The position numbers and the translations under genes are program-made. 64,000 nt of DNA from contig CAXXFH010000004.1 in the NCBI GenBank assembly GCA_963677085.2, positions 4,340,001-4,404,000 on the forward strand, read 5' to 3'. The notes under the pieces are model-generated. The model was not told where the DNA came from. It searched no databases and saw only the letters and a list, made by a program, of their open reading frames with translations. The DNA is from G963677085 sp963677085 (GTDB taxonomy: Bacteria > Planctomycetota > Planctomycetia > Pirellulales > Thermoguttaceae). Below are positions 42,069 through 51,487 of this stretch, piece after piece; position 1 is the first letter of the stretch, and each line of letters starts with the position of its first letter.

Positions 42069-43565
42069 TTATTTCTTCTTTTTGTTCTGCTTGGTTTCGC
42101 GTTTCTTTCGGCGAAGCTCTCTCTCGCGCATCTTCTTCTGTTTTACCCGTTCCTCGCTGCTGAGTCGCTTGCCCGTGCCCTTCTTTTGTGCGGCCAACCG
42201 GCCGCCGGGGTTCAGCATGCCACCCTGGGTCAATTGCTGCATCGCCCGCATCCGGTCGCGCATTCCCATCGTCGACATCTTCTTCATGATGTCGGCAATG
42301 CCGTCGAACTGCTTGACCAGTTCGTTCACTTCGTGGGGTTCGACCCCCGCTCCGGTGGCAATTCGACGGCGGCGACTCTGGTCGATGGTCTTCGACGGAT
42401 CGCGGCGTTCGTCGGGGGTCATCGCGTCGATAATTCCCCGCAGCCGACGAAGATCCTTTTCGGCATCCACATCGCCCAACATGTCGCCCATTTGGCTCAT
42501 GCCGGGGATGTAGCTCATGATTTTGTTCAAAGGCCCCAGTTTGGTGGTCTGCCCGAGCAGGTTTTTGAAGTCGTCCAGGGTGAACTCGCCCTTGCGGAGG
42601 CGTTCTTCCTGTTGCTTCATCGCATCCTGGTCGAGTTCCCGCTGGGCCTTCTCGACCAGCGAGACCACGTCGCCCATGCCGAGAATCCGCCCGGCCATCC
42701 GGTCGGGATGGAATTCTTCCAGGGAGTCGAGATGCTCGCCGGTACCGATATACTTGATCGGCACGCCCGTGACCTGCTTGACCGACAGGGCCGCACCACC
42801 GCGGGCGTCGCCGTCGAGCTTGGTCATGATCACGCCGTCGAGCTCCAACGCCTCGTTGAAGGCCTTGGCACTGTTGACGGCGTCCTGGCCGGTCATGGCG
42901 TCGACCACCAGGTAGACCTGTTCGGGCTGCACCCGGCGGTCGATTTGGGCAAGCTGCCGCATCAACTCTTCGTCGACGTGCAGCCGGCCGGCCGTGTCGA
43001 GGATAACGACGTCGGCTCCCGCGTTCTTCGCCTTTTGCACCGCCGTGTGGCACACTTTGACCGGGTCGGTTGCTTCCAGGTCGGCGTGAACCGGCAAACC
43101 GAGTTGCTCGCCAAGCACCTCCAATTGCCGGATAGCCGCCGGACGCTGAAGGTCGGCCGCCACGAGCATCGGTCGACGCCCCCGCTGCTGGATCGTACGT
43201 CCCAACTTGCCGCAGGTAGTCGTTTTACCCGAACCCTGCAGGCCGCAGAGCATCAGCACGGTGACATCGTCCTTGCCTTTTAAGTGCAAGGAATGGTCGA
43301 CCGGCCCCATCAGCTCGACCAACTCGCCGTGGACGACGCCAATCAACTGCTGCGAGGGATCTAACGCGTTGAGCACGCGTTCGCCCAGTGCCTGTTCGGT
43401 TACCCGAGCCATGAAATCCTTGACCACCGCAAAGCTGACGTCGGCTTCGAGCAATGCCCGTTGCACTAGCGTCAACCCTTCTCGCATGTTCGACTCGGTG
43501 AGCCGACCACGACCGCGGAGGGTGCGAATGGCAGAATTCAGGTTTTGGGAAAGGGAATCGAACAT
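42069..43565 (-). CDS. ffh: Signal recognition particle GTPase
   Basis: The protein has 498 aa. N domain starts MFDSLSQNLNSAIRTLRGRG. G domain: MLCGLQGSGKTTTCGKLG (G1), DTAGRLHVDEELM (G3), and TKLDGDARGGAALSVKQVTG (G4). The M domain has Met-rich helices (SYIPGMSQMGDMLGDVDAEK, IMKKMSTMGMRDRMRAMQQL) and a basic tail. With 4.5S RNA it targets membrane proteins; the SRP RNA gene was looked for nearby and not seen. It is head of the ffh-rpsP-trmD-rplS-yraN series. Confidence 0.97.
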   Translation of the reverse strand: MFDSLSQNLNSAIRTLRGRGRLTESNMREGLTLVQRALLEADVSFAVVKDFMARVTEQALGERVLNALDPSQQLIGVVHGELVELMGPVDHSLHLKGKDDVTVLMLCGLQGSGKTTTCGKLGRTIQQRGRRPMLVAADLQRPAAIRQLEVLGEQLGLPVHADLEATDPVKVCHTAVQKAKNAGADVVILDTAGRLHVDEELMRQLAQIDRRVQPEQVYLVVDAMTGQDAVNSAKAFNEALELDGVIMTKLDGDARGGAALSVKQVTGVPIKYIGTGEHLDSLEEFHPDRMAGRILGMGDVVSLVEKAQRELDQDAMKQQEERLRKGEFTLDDFKNLLGQTTKLGPLNKIMSYIPGMSQMGDMLGDVDAEKDLRRLRGIIDAMTPDERRDPSKTIDQSRRRRIATGAGVEPHEVNELVKQFDGIADIMKKMSTMGMRDRMRAMQQLTQGGMLNPGGRLAAQKKGTGKRLSSEERVKQKKMRERELRRKKRETKQNKKKK

Positions 43566-44752
43566 ACCTGTCGAATCACCCCTCGTTTAGCTGGAGGCGA
43601 ATGTCACAACTGCATTGGGCGTGCTTACCGAGGCACGAGCCGCCGAGCCCAAGCCGGTTGGAGACTAACACGCGCAAACCGACCTAGGGCGCGTAATCCC
43701 CTAATGTAGCGGAAACCCGGGGTTCTTGGCAATGCTCTCTGCGCCCAGAATCCGCAAGTTCTCGGCAACGGCGCCCCGACACAAAGCCCTCTTTCGCCCC
43801 CTCTTGTGGTGGTTTCCCCGTGCCGGGGCCCCGTGACCACAACGGCGACGCGCTTTTTCGATAACAGGTTGTCCGTCGTGAGACGTGTGACCGACGCGTG
43901 GGTGGCCACAAAAATTGCAATAGCCAGACTCACACGGCGTTGGCACAGGTTGGGCAATCGACAGCGCAACTGTTTTTGCTGAAATCAGTTGTCGAAATTT
44001 TGGCGATTCCGCTATAGGACGTATTGGGTATGGTCGGTACGGACTGCCGTGTGGGGATTTGCGCTGGTTGCCGTTTAATCGCTGGACACCCGGCTTGGCC
44101 AGCGAATAATTCAGCAATGCGGCACGGGCCGGTGTCGGTTGGTGCTGCCGCACTCAGGCGAGAAATCACTCTCGTTGGTCGCTGACTTTGAGGAATTTGC
44201 CTGAATCTTTCGGACTAACGGCATAATGCAACCAAGTCCGTTGGCTGTACGCCGGGTGTGGGCAGTCGTCGTATCGATGAACCGTGGCGTGGTGGCAGTG
44301 CGTAGGGAGGGGCTCTTCTCGATTACGCCATAATCTTCGACGTGGCAACTGGGGTGCAGATTCTTTCGGAACGACCGATAAGTTACTTGCCGATTTGCCG
44401 GGCCGTGCTTCGCAACGTCCCTTGGTTTTTGCCTTGGGGAAAAGGTAAGTTGTTTTTCGGTTTGTCCTTAGGTTGGCTATGATTGGGCGGGAGTTGACCG
44501 TGTTCGAGACGGACAACCCCGGAGCAATCGGCGGTGCCGTTACAAACGGCCCGGCTCTGACCAAGACAGCCACAACAACCCAAAACGCAGCAAAGGAGAA
44601 GTTTGCCTAGGCACCGATATCAACGTAAAGTTGCCCGGTGTTCGCTTTTCCTTTCATGGCTGAATTGAGACAGGCACCAGTCATACGGTTGTTGGGTTTG
44701 CATTCACGGATGAGCTACACAAGGAATTCATAAGTTATAGGAGAGCGGCACG
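43566..44752. other. Long gene-free region
   Basis: About 1.2 kb between divergent ffh and the DUF1573 gene. Short frames here look like shadows with no family signal. A degenerate family B copy (about 44130-44194, minus strand, with CTCTCGTTGGTCGCTGAC and TTTGAGG) is present. I see no tRNA, SRP RNA or clear terminator. Confidence 0.5.
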
Positions 44753-45748
44753 ATGTTGCGACGAGCTGGTTTTGCCCTGGTATTGGTCGGTTTGGTCGGG
44801 TCGACGGCAGTCGGTCAGCAGTGGGCGCAAAAGATGTTCCAGCAGACCGATCACGACTTTGGCGCCGTTGCCCGAGATTCCAAGACCGAATACCGGTTTG
44901 AGTTAGAAAACCTTTATGTGGAAGACGTCCACATTGCGTCGATCAGCTCCAGTTGCGGCTGTACCACGCCCGTGATCGAGAAGCAGTTGCTGAAGACCTA
45001 TGAAAAGGGCGCAATCCTTGCCCACGTTAACACCGACCGTTTTCGTGGCCAGAAGGGTGCGACGCTGACCGTAACCTTCGATAAACCGTTTTACGCCCAG
45101 GTGCAGTTGCATGTGAAGGCGTACATCCGCGACGACATCGTCGTGGAGCCGGGTAGTGTCCAGTTCGGTGCGATCGATTTGGGTACCGCCGCCGAGAAGA
45201 CTGTTGCTCTGAGTCGCAATGGCAACAGCGATTGGAAAATTCTTGGCGTAAAAAGTAGCAACCCGCACCTGAAGGTCAAAATCTGGGAAGCCGATCGTCG
45301 CGGCAGTCAGGTCCGCTACGGAATGAAAGTCTTCCTCGACAGCGAAACGCCTGCCGGGTACTTGAACGACCATCTTTTAGTTGTGACCAACGACTACGGC
45401 CGCAAGGAATTGCCCGTGCTCGTCGAAGGTCGAGTTACGCCGGGCGTTACGGTTAGTCCGTCTTCGCTGTTCATGGGCCTGGTCGAGCCGGGTCGCAAGG
45501 TGACCAAGAAGCTGGTCGTTCGCGGCAAAAAGCCCTTCCGGATCCTCTCGATTACTTGCGAGGACGAGTCGTTTGCCTTCGATCCGTCGGTTGTCGGTGG
45601 TGAGGCCAAGACACTGCACCTTGTGCCCGTGACCTTCGTGGCGGGAGAGTCCAAGGGCAAAGTGGCTAAGAAGATCCGCATTGAAACGGACCTTGGCCAG
45701 ATGGCGCCAGAACTGCCGGCCTACGCGGTGGTCTCGCCCCAGCAGTAG
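44753..45748 (+). CDS. DUF1573 secreted protein
   Basis: The product is 331 aa. MLRRAGFALVLVGLVGSTAV is a signal peptide. TDHDFGAVARDSKTEYRFEL, then ISSSCGCTTPVIEK, is the DUF1573 pattern (H-D-F-G-x-V and the S-C-G-C-T-x-P cluster). Two further immunoglobulin-like repeats follow (VEPGSVQFGAIDLGTAAEK, VSPSSLFMGLVEPGRKVTKK), resembling ASH/MSP domains. AGGAGAG lies 9-10 bases before the ATG. These proteins are exported and of unknown role. A terminator follows. Confidence 0.9.
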   Translation: MLRRAGFALVLVGLVGSTAVGQQWAQKMFQQTDHDFGAVARDSKTEYRFELENLYVEDVHIASISSSCGCTTPVIEKQLLKTYEKGAILAHVNTDRFRGQKGATLTVTFDKPFYAQVQLHVKAYIRDDIVVEPGSVQFGAIDLGTAAEKTVALSRNGNSDWKILGVKSSNPHLKVKIWEADRRGSQVRYGMKVFLDSETPAGYLNDHLLVVTNDYGRKELPVLVEGRVTPGVTVSPSSLFMGLVEPGRKVTKKLVVRGKKPFRILSITCEDESFAFDPSVVGGEAKTLHLVPVTFVAGESKGKVAKKIRIETDLGQMAPELPAYAVVSPQQ

Positions 45749-45781
45749 GTCGTCGCTCGGTTGTCGTTAACAGAAACACGC

Positions 45782-45811
45782 AAGACCCCGTCGTTAATCC
45801 GGCGGGGTCTT
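45782..45811 (+). terminator. Intrinsic terminator of the DUF1573 gene
   Basis: AAGACCCCG pairs with CGGGGTCTT around a 12-base loop and is followed by TTA; 34 bases past the stop. Confidence 0.8.
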
Positions 45812-45851
45812 TTACGTTGGCACAAACGTGTAGACCAGTTCGGCCAATGAA

Positions 45852-46022
45852 CTAGCGCCGTCGGTCGATTTGAACCAAGTCGGCCGACTGCTTGGCTGCT
45901 GAACACGTCGGGCACGCGCCGCAAGTCGACGGCTTGCCCGTGAAAACACGGACCACTCGTCGCAGCAGATACGCCACGGCCAGGGTGACGGCAGCCATTG
46001 CCACTACTTCTTGCCAACCCAT
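45852..46022 (-). CDS. Small FeoB-associated Cys-rich membrane protein
   Basis: The protein has only 56 aa. The start MGWQEVVAMAAVTLAVAYLL is one transmembrane helix; then RRVVRVFTGKP, CGACPTC and SAAKQSADLVQIDRRR. One helix plus a C-x2-C-x2-C cluster matches the FeoB-associated Cys-rich family that takes the place of FeoC in many bacteria. GGGAGA lies 8 bases before the ATG. It is just downstream of feoB on the same strand, separated by repeat A2. Confidence 0.82.
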   Translation of the reverse strand: MGWQEVVAMAAVTLAVAYLLRRVVRVFTGKPSTCGACPTCSAAKQSADLVQIDRRR

Positions 46023-46043
46023 GGGCGTTTTCTCCCTTACCTA

Positions 46044-46142
46044 TTGACGCTTGCATAGCTAATGAACGGAAGGCGACCAGCGGGAGCCTGGGTTTCCAGG
46101 TGTTCGGCTTCCCGAAGCGATCATTTCCAATGCAAACATCAA
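46044..46142 (+). repeat. MITE-like family A, copy A2, overlapping the feoB stop
   Basis: TTGACGCTTGCAT and ATGCAAACATCAA ends; left flank TA, right flank changed to CA. The last bases, read on the minus strand as TTGATG, contain the TGA stop of feoB (46139-46141). Confidence 0.85.
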
Positions 46143-48394
46143 CAACCACTGATCCACATACCCACCTGGTACGTAATAAACGCACCGACGTAGGCCAAAA
46201 CAGTCATATAGGAAAACGTGAACAGCGGCCATCGCCAACTGTTGGTTTCACGACGGATCACGGCTAATGTTGCAGCGCACTGCGCGCAAAGCGCAAAGAA
46301 GACCATGATCGACAAGGCCACCGGAGTGTTAAACACTTTGCGATCAGTCCCGTCCCAAGTCGCCGCGTGAAGCCGAGCTTCGAACTGCAATTGATCTTCG
46401 GCCGACTCCGGATCGACATCTTCTCCAAGGTTGTAAACCACCCCCAGTGTAGCGACGACCACCTCGCGAGCCGGAAACGACGCGATCACGGCACAGCCAA
46501 TCCGCCAATCCCAACCCAGCGGCTCGACGACCGGTTCGATCACTCGACCCAGGCGTCCCAAAATGCTTTGGCGTTGGTAGGTTCCCGCAATTTCGTGGTC
46601 GATCTCGGCTAAGCGAGCGGAAGCTTGTTCGTAGGGTTCCTCGTCCGGGCTCGACGTTTCGAGTTGTGCGACCAACTGCTCGCGCTCCGCGCGGTACGGG
46701 CCCTCGACCGCCTGTTCATCGTGCGGGAAATACAACGCCGCCCAAACGGCGATCGACACCGCCAAAATCACGGTGCCAGCGGTTCGCAAAAATGCCCATG
46801 CCCGTTGCATGACGCGATAAAACACGGTTTGCAGCGAGGGCCACTGGTAGCTGGGTAACTCCAGAACGAACGGAACCTTGGCGCCCCGCAGCAGGGATTT
46901 TTTCAGCACCAGCGCCGCCACGATCGCTGCGATGATCCCCAGGGCATACAACGCGGTTAACGTGAGCCCCTGCAAGCTGACAAGACCTCCCAAATAGGTT
47001 TGGGTCGGGATAAACGCGGCAATGAGCAGGGCGTAGACAGGCAGTCGGGCGGAACACGTCATCAACGGGGCTACCAGAATCGTGGTCAGCCGGTCGCGCT
47101 CGTTTTCGATCACCCGCGTGGCCATAATGCCCGGCACCGCGCAGGCAAACGACGAAATCATCGGAATAAACGACTTGCCGCTGAGGCCCACACGTGCCAT
47201 GAGCCGGTCCATAAGAAACGCCGCTCGGGCCATGTAGCCGCAGTCTTCCAGCAACGCGATGAAAATGAAAAGGATGAGAATCTGAGGCAGGAAAATAACC
47301 ACTCCGCCGACTCCGGCAATCACGCCGTCGGCCAATAGGCTTCGCAGCATGCCTTCGGCCATGTTGGCTTGCACCCATTGGCTGAGACTGCCGAACACCG
47401 TGTCGACCAAACCCATCAGCGGCACGGCCCAACTGAAAATGGCTTGAAACACCAACACCATCACCAAGGCGAAGATCGAGGTGCCCCAGAAGCGATGGGT
47501 CAATATCCGGTCGATCTTATCCGTATAGGTAACTACGTATTTCTCTGGGCGGACGACAACTCCGTCGAGCGTTTTCTGTACCCATTCGTATCGGGCTGTC
47601 GTTTCCACGCCCGGAATGTTGTGCCCCTCGGCGATCAGCCGCGTCCGGGCCTCGTCGAGCGCCGTGCGCAAATAGACCGGCGCCAGCGGAAATAATGCGT
47701 CGAACAGGTAGCCGTTGGCGTCGACCAACAGACGACGCAACAGACACCGGGGCAAGGGCCGTTGCCGCGACGTCGGGTTGCCGTCTTCGGAGGCCAGCAC
47801 CTCTTCCAGCCGTTTGACTTCCCCTTCAAACGCCTCGGGAAACGGGCTTTGGCAAGGAAAACTCGGCTGATCGAGCACGGTGGCCAACGTTGCCTTGAGC
47901 ACGTCGAGCCCTACGCGCCGGTTGGCCTGAACTTTGACGACCGGAACGCCCAAGTGTTGTTGCAGTTGTTGCGTGTCGATACACACGCCATGACGGTGGG
48001 CCACGTCGGTCATGTTCAAGGCCACGATCGTCGGCAACCCGAACTCCAACACCTGGCTGACCAGATAAAGATTGCGTTCCAGGTTGCTGGCGTCGACGAT
48101 ACAGACCACCGCGTCGACGGGCGCAACTCCCGGGCACTGCCCAAGAAGAACGTTGACGCTGACCATTTCGTCGCGGCTGCGCGGCGCCAAGCTATAGAGC
48201 CCGGGCAGGTCGATCAATTCGAAACATCGCTGGTCGATGTGCATTTGCCCGGTCTTTTTTTCGACCGTTACTCCCGGATAATTGCCCACGTGTTGGTGCA
48301 TTCCAACGAGAGCACCGAAGAGGGTCGATTTCCCGGTATTGGGATTGCCGAGCAACGCGACCGTGGCGACAGCGGGTTTGGTATCAGTAGACAT
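46139..48394 (-). CDS. feoB: Ferrous iron transport protein B
   Basis: The protein has 751 aa. N-terminal G domain: TVALLGNPNTGKSTLFGAL (G1), ELIDLPGLYSLAPRSRDEMV (G3), VALNMTDVAHRHG (G4). Then a GDI helical region, and the membrane part with two Gate segments: FLPQILILFIFIALLEDCGY, CAVPGIMATRVIENERDRLT, and AVIASFPAREVVVATLGVVY. The C-terminal helices end at YQVGMWISGC. It imports Fe2+ across the inner membrane. An insert (about 590-620, SSPDEEPYEQASARLAEIDH) is normal for many members. Stop TGA is supplied by repeat A2. Confidence 0.96.
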   Translation of the reverse strand: MSTDTKPAVATVALLGNPNTGKSTLFGALVGMHQHVGNYPGVTVEKKTGQMHIDQRCFELIDLPGLYSLAPRSRDEMVSVNVLLGQCPGVAPVDAVVCIVDASNLERNLYLVSQVLEFGLPTIVALNMTDVAHRHGVCIDTQQLQQHLGVPVVKVQANRRVGLDVLKATLATVLDQPSFPCQSPFPEAFEGEVKRLEEVLASEDGNPTSRQRPLPRCLLRRLLVDANGYLFDALFPLAPVYLRTALDEARTRLIAEGHNIPGVETTARYEWVQKTLDGVVVRPEKYVVTYTDKIDRILTHRFWGTSIFALVMVLVFQAIFSWAVPLMGLVDTVFGSLSQWVQANMAEGMLRSLLADGVIAGVGGVVIFLPQILILFIFIALLEDCGYMARAAFLMDRLMARVGLSGKSFIPMISSFACAVPGIMATRVIENERDRLTTILVAPLMTCSARLPVYALLIAAFIPTQTYLGGLVSLQGLTLTALYALGIIAAIVAALVLKKSLLRGAKVPFVLELPSYQWPSLQTVFYRVMQRAWAFLRTAGTVILAVSIAVWAALYFPHDEQAVEGPYRAEREQLVAQLETSSPDEEPYEQASARLAEIDHEIAGTYQRQSILGRLGRVIEPVVEPLGWDWRIGCAVIASFPAREVVVATLGVVYNLGEDVDPESAEDQLQFEARLHAATWDGTDRKVFNTPVALSIMVFFALCAQCAATLAVIRRETNSWRWPLFTFSYMTVLAYVGAFITYQVGMWISGC

Positions 48395-48806
48395 CGGGCC
48401 GACAAATTGGTGGAGTACGCGATTGGCGAGGCCCTATCCGACAGGAACCACTGCTCGATGGAGGGCGCCGTGTCGACGGGAAATCTTGCCGCGACATCCG
48501 TTGTCCGCCGATCAAGTTGCCCGCCAAACAAACAGGACCGTCTTCAGCATTGCCCGACTTATTGACACCTGCATTAATACTAATCGTTTCGGAAAGCCGA
48601 ACGCCTGGAAATCCAGGCTTCCGTTGGTCGCCTTCCGCTCATTGACTATACAGGCCTCAGTAATACGACCAACGAATTCACCGCGGTCGAATCACTGCCG
48701 CCGAATCGCTGTCAACTGAATCGAGCCATGGTCGAAAGAGCAGGGCAATGCATTTGCCGCTTGGCCGTCTCACGAGTCGCGAACGAACAGTCGCTCTTCG
48801 GCCGAC
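48395..48806. other. feoA-feoB gap with repeat A3
   Basis: About 410 bases. Only copy A3 (48561-48660) is recognised. In most bacteria feoA and feoB are nearly contiguous, so this spacing is unusual. Confidence 0.55.
48561..48660 (-). repeat. MITE-like family A, copy A3
   Basis: Reading the minus strand, GGCGACCAACGGAAGCCTGG and TTTCCAGGCGTTCGGCTTTC are kept. The plus-strand left end is TTGACACCTGCAT, flanked by TA on both sides (48559-48560, 48661-48662). Opposite orientation to A2. Confidence 0.8.
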
Positions 48807-49049
48807 TCAGTGAGACACGGCGTCCGGTTCCACATACACCCCGACGAGTTGATCCATCCGGAAGCAAATCTTGCTGCCGGCCAAGCGGACAATACACGGA
48901 TTACCGGGCCGGAACATCTGGATTCGGGCGCCGCCACGTAGCCCGAATTCTTCCAGACGATGGACGTGGTCGGCAGCGCCAAGCACCCGACTTACGAGCG
49001 CTGACTGGCCGATGCGTAACTGATTGAGCGGGATTGCCTTGTCGATCAC
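48807..49049 (-). CDS. feoA: FeoA-domain protein
   Basis: The product is 80 aa from GTG 49049; a TTG at 49088 would lie at the edge of the Fur-box-like site, so GTG is favoured, although the ribosome site is weak. The SH3-like FeoA fold is visible: IPLNQLRIGQSALVSRVLGA, VHRLEEFGLRGGARIQMFRP and GNPCIVRLAGSKICFRMDQL. FeoA aids FeoB in ferrous uptake. It is upstream of feoB on the same strand. Confidence 0.88.
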   Translation of the reverse strand: MIDKAIPLNQLRIGQSALVSRVLGAADHVHRLEEFGLRGGARIQMFRPGNPCIVRLAGSKICFRMDQLVGVYVEPDAVSH

Positions 49050-49089
49050 GGTAGGGCACCCAACGGGGTAGGGACGCGACAGTTTCAAA

Positions 49090-49104
49090 TGAGACTCATT
49101 CTCA
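49090..49104. promoter_or_regulatory. Fur-box-like operator of the feo operon
   Basis: TGAGACTCATTCTCA is close to the 7-1-7 Fur consensus TGATAATnATTATCA. A 19-base reading, on the minus strand, starts GATAGTGAGAATGAG. It sits 41-55 bases upstream of the feoA start. Confidence 0.7.
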
Positions 49105-49381
49105 CTATCGACAAGAATACTCTCTTTTCGATAGCTCTGCAAGCCTCTTCCCCGAAAAAGCATCCCTCAGGCCGCCCTGTTGGCCGAAACGCGGCCGCAT
49201 CGGGCGGCACAAGAAACGCCGATCAAGAAAGGAGGGTTGTGCCAGGTGTGGGTGAAAATATTCGGGTGGGTTCCCGCGCAGGCAGGAGCGAGGGGGTAGT
49301 TGATCGGCTTCCGCGGCACCTCCAGCGAAGCATCCTCCGCGTTGCGATGGTGCAGTTGGCCTTTCAATGGATTGTCGCTCT
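49105..49381. other. Gap upstream of the feo operon
   Basis: Less than 300 bases without a gene between the Fur-like site and repeat C4; the region has no recognised feature. Confidence 0.4.
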
Positions 49382-49514
49382 AGTGCTTTGTCAAACCTAA
49401 AAAATGGGGTGCCATGCCCACGCTTGCGTGGGCATGTTCCTCGGGATTTCAGCATGTCCACGCAAGCGTGGACATGGCACCCACAACCCCTGGTTCAAGA
49501 GCTGACAAAGCACT
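49382..49514. repeat. MITE-like family C, copy C4 (133 bp)
   Basis: Full ends AGTGCTTTGTCA and TGACAAAGCACT. Two hairpins: CATGCCCACGC-ttGCGTGGGCATG and CATGTCCACGC-aaGCGTGGACATG (arms), between GGTGCC and GGCACC. It ends 6 bases before the next gene's stop. Left flank is TA. Confidence 0.9.
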
Positions 49515-49520
49515 GGCGTT

Positions 49521-51239
49521 CTACTCCAACTTGGAGACGATCCCCACCCAAACGACCATCGGAAGCTTGGCCGTACCGGCGGGATACCCAGCGATATTCT
49601 CGGCCGGCTTCTCTACAACCGTTCCGAGAACCATGACCTTGTCGCCGGTTTTGATTTTCAAGGGCTGGTCGGTCATGATGGTCACCAGTTTGTTGCTCTC
49701 CGGAAGGCTAATGGCTGCGCCGTTGAGCTTGCCCAGCGCTCGAACCCCGCGCACTAGGCCGGTCATCAGGACGCCCTGGGCTTGGCCGCTGTCGATCGCT
49801 TCCGTGGCCAAACGGCCCATCTCATCGTATCGACCCCGGCCGGTTACAAAACTTTTGGCTGCCTGTTCCGCGGCCGATTTACGCTCGACCAATTCGGCGT
49901 CGTCCTTGCCGGCCAGTGCCAACTGATGGCCCACAAGGCACATTGCCTTGTAGGTCGAGGGATGGGTGGGCTGGCTGATGTCGACTCGGGCCAATGCCCG
50001 ATTCACATCGCGCAACGCCGTGCTCAGATCGTCCGAAGTGAACGTGCCCGTAGCCTTGGGGCCGATGAAACCTTCAGGTTGAGGTTGCGGTTCGGCATCG
50101 GGTTCTGGCGCGGAGTCCGTGGTGGGCTCTGGAACTGGTTTGGGCGCTGGTTTTGGGGCAGCACCCGGCATCGGGATATCGAGGGAAATATCGGGGGCCG
50201 CAATGTCGGGTATCGCCATGTCGGGCGCACCGATATCGGAGAGACCCGTGTCGGCACCGATTTCGTCTTCACCGGGTGGCGGATCCATCTGAGGGCCAAG
50301 TTGTGGTTCGAATTGGGGTTCGAATTGGGGCTGTGGATCCGCATCGACCGTTCCCGACTCGGGCGCCAAGCCTGGGTTCATCGACGGCTCGCCTTGCGAT
50401 TCGTCGCGTGACTGTGGGGCGGGGCGGCGCTTCGGTTTCTTGGGCTTTTTCGGCTTGGGCTCCGGCGTCACGTTGTCGTCTTCCTCGGCGACATTGGCGT
50501 TCTGGCTGTCGTCGACTTCGTCGCCGCCGAACTTGGCCCAATCGGGGCGATGTTTCTCGGTGTGGGCGACGCCGGGTAGCCAGATTTCCAGAATGTCCAT
50601 GCGGCCATCGGTGAAGTACCAGTTGCCGATGTAATAGCCGATGGTCAATCCGACGATCGCGCCAAGGACGCCCTCCATCAACTCGCGGCCAAGGCTCTTC
50701 TTCTTGCGTTTGCGGCGTGGCCGTGTGGTTACACTGCCGGTGCTGGTCGCTTGTGCGTTGCCGCCGGCTGCGAACCCGGTGAAGGCCGACGTATCCATCG
50801 GTCCACCGAAGGCCACTTCCTCGCCAGTCTGGATCGTCGGAGCGGCGCCCATATTGGGCCAAATATCGAGTTCACCGGCATTCTCCCGGTGATTGTCGTT
50901 GACGCCAAGCATGGCGGGTTTTTCCGCCAGCGACTCGTCGTCGTCTTCCAACATTGTATCGGCGTCGGGGTCGGCGAAGTCTTCTGCGCCGGGCATGTCG
51001 TAGATGCTAGAGCCATATGTGTTGGCGGCTCCGCCCACGGCACCGACGGCAAACATCGACGCTCCTGCGCCAACCGGCACGGGATCGACGGGAATTAGCG
51101 CCGGAGGAATTGTTGCGAGTGCTTCGCTAAGCAAATATTCCTCGTCGCACAGGGGACAACGAACCTGAATGTCCCCGGGCACTCCGTCGGGGATCGTCAC
51201 CTGTTGACTGCATTTGGGACACGCGGAAACGGTGGGCAT
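49521..51239 (-). CDS. Zinc-ribbon, single-helix membrane protein with Pro-rich linker
   Basis: The product is 572 aa from ATG 51239. N-terminus: VSACPKCSQQVTIPDGVPGD and VRCPLCDEEYLL, two CxxC knuckles of the planctomycetal MJ0042-like type. Around residue 190-225, KRKKKSLGRELMEGVLGAIV is followed by GLTIGYYIGNWYF, one basic-flanked transmembrane helix. Then a ~200-residue Pro/Glu/Asp-rich linker with PQFEPQFEPQ-type repeats and DIGAPDMAIPDIAAPDISLD. The C-terminal ~130 residues are folded-looking (LRDVNRALARVDISQPTHPS, KTGDKVMVLGTVVEKPAENI). The function is unknown; the ribbon faces the cytoplasm if the helix runs in to out. Confidence 0.7.
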   Translation of the reverse strand: MPTVSACPKCSQQVTIPDGVPGDIQVRCPLCDEEYLLSEALATIPPALIPVDPVPVGAGASMFAVGAVGGAANTYGSSIYDMPGAEDFADPDADTMLEDDDESLAEKPAMLGVNDNHRENAGELDIWPNMGAAPTIQTGEEVAFGGPMDTSAFTGFAAGGNAQATSTGSVTTRPRRKRKKKSLGRELMEGVLGAIVGLTIGYYIGNWYFTDGRMDILEIWLPGVAHTEKHRPDWAKFGGDEVDDSQNANVAEEDDNVTPEPKPKKPKKPKRRPAPQSRDESQGEPSMNPGLAPESGTVDADPQPQFEPQFEPQLGPQMDPPPGEDEIGADTGLSDIGAPDMAIPDIAAPDISLDIPMPGAAPKPAPKPVPEPTTDSAPEPDAEPQPQPEGFIGPKATGTFTSDDLSTALRDVNRALARVDISQPTHPSTYKAMCLVGHQLALAGKDDAELVERKSAAEQAAKSFVTGRGRYDEMGRLATEAIDSGQAQGVLMTGLVRGVRALGKLNGAAISLPESNKLVTIMTDQPLKIKTGDKVMVLGTVVEKPAENIAGYPAGTAKLPMVVWVGIVSKLE

Positions 51240-51487
51240 CTTTGCTCTGCTCCTAGTGTGATACGACCGCAAGCTGCGCCGGGGGTACCGAACGACGGGT
51301 GGCCTGCCCCAGTGGTTGCCTGCGCGCGAACAGCCTGCCCGCCAGTTACCACGGAAACCCCTACAGTTAGCGATATCCTCTCTAGTTTACCCACGTCTAC
51401 GTGGAAAAACTACCAGCCGCTACCGAAAAAGGCAGCCCAGATCGCCTGGATACCCCCAGTGAAGGAGGGGAGGGCGCAGGATGGTCG

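Noticed and set aside
43625..44573. Several minus-strand frames of 100-150 codons between ffh and the DUF1573 gene
   Set aside because: No motif, no ribosome site, and one ends inside a degenerate repeat; left as non-coding.
43566..44752. Possible SRP (4.5S) RNA beside ffh
   Set aside because: No GGAAGCAGCC-type apical loop or suitable stem was found.
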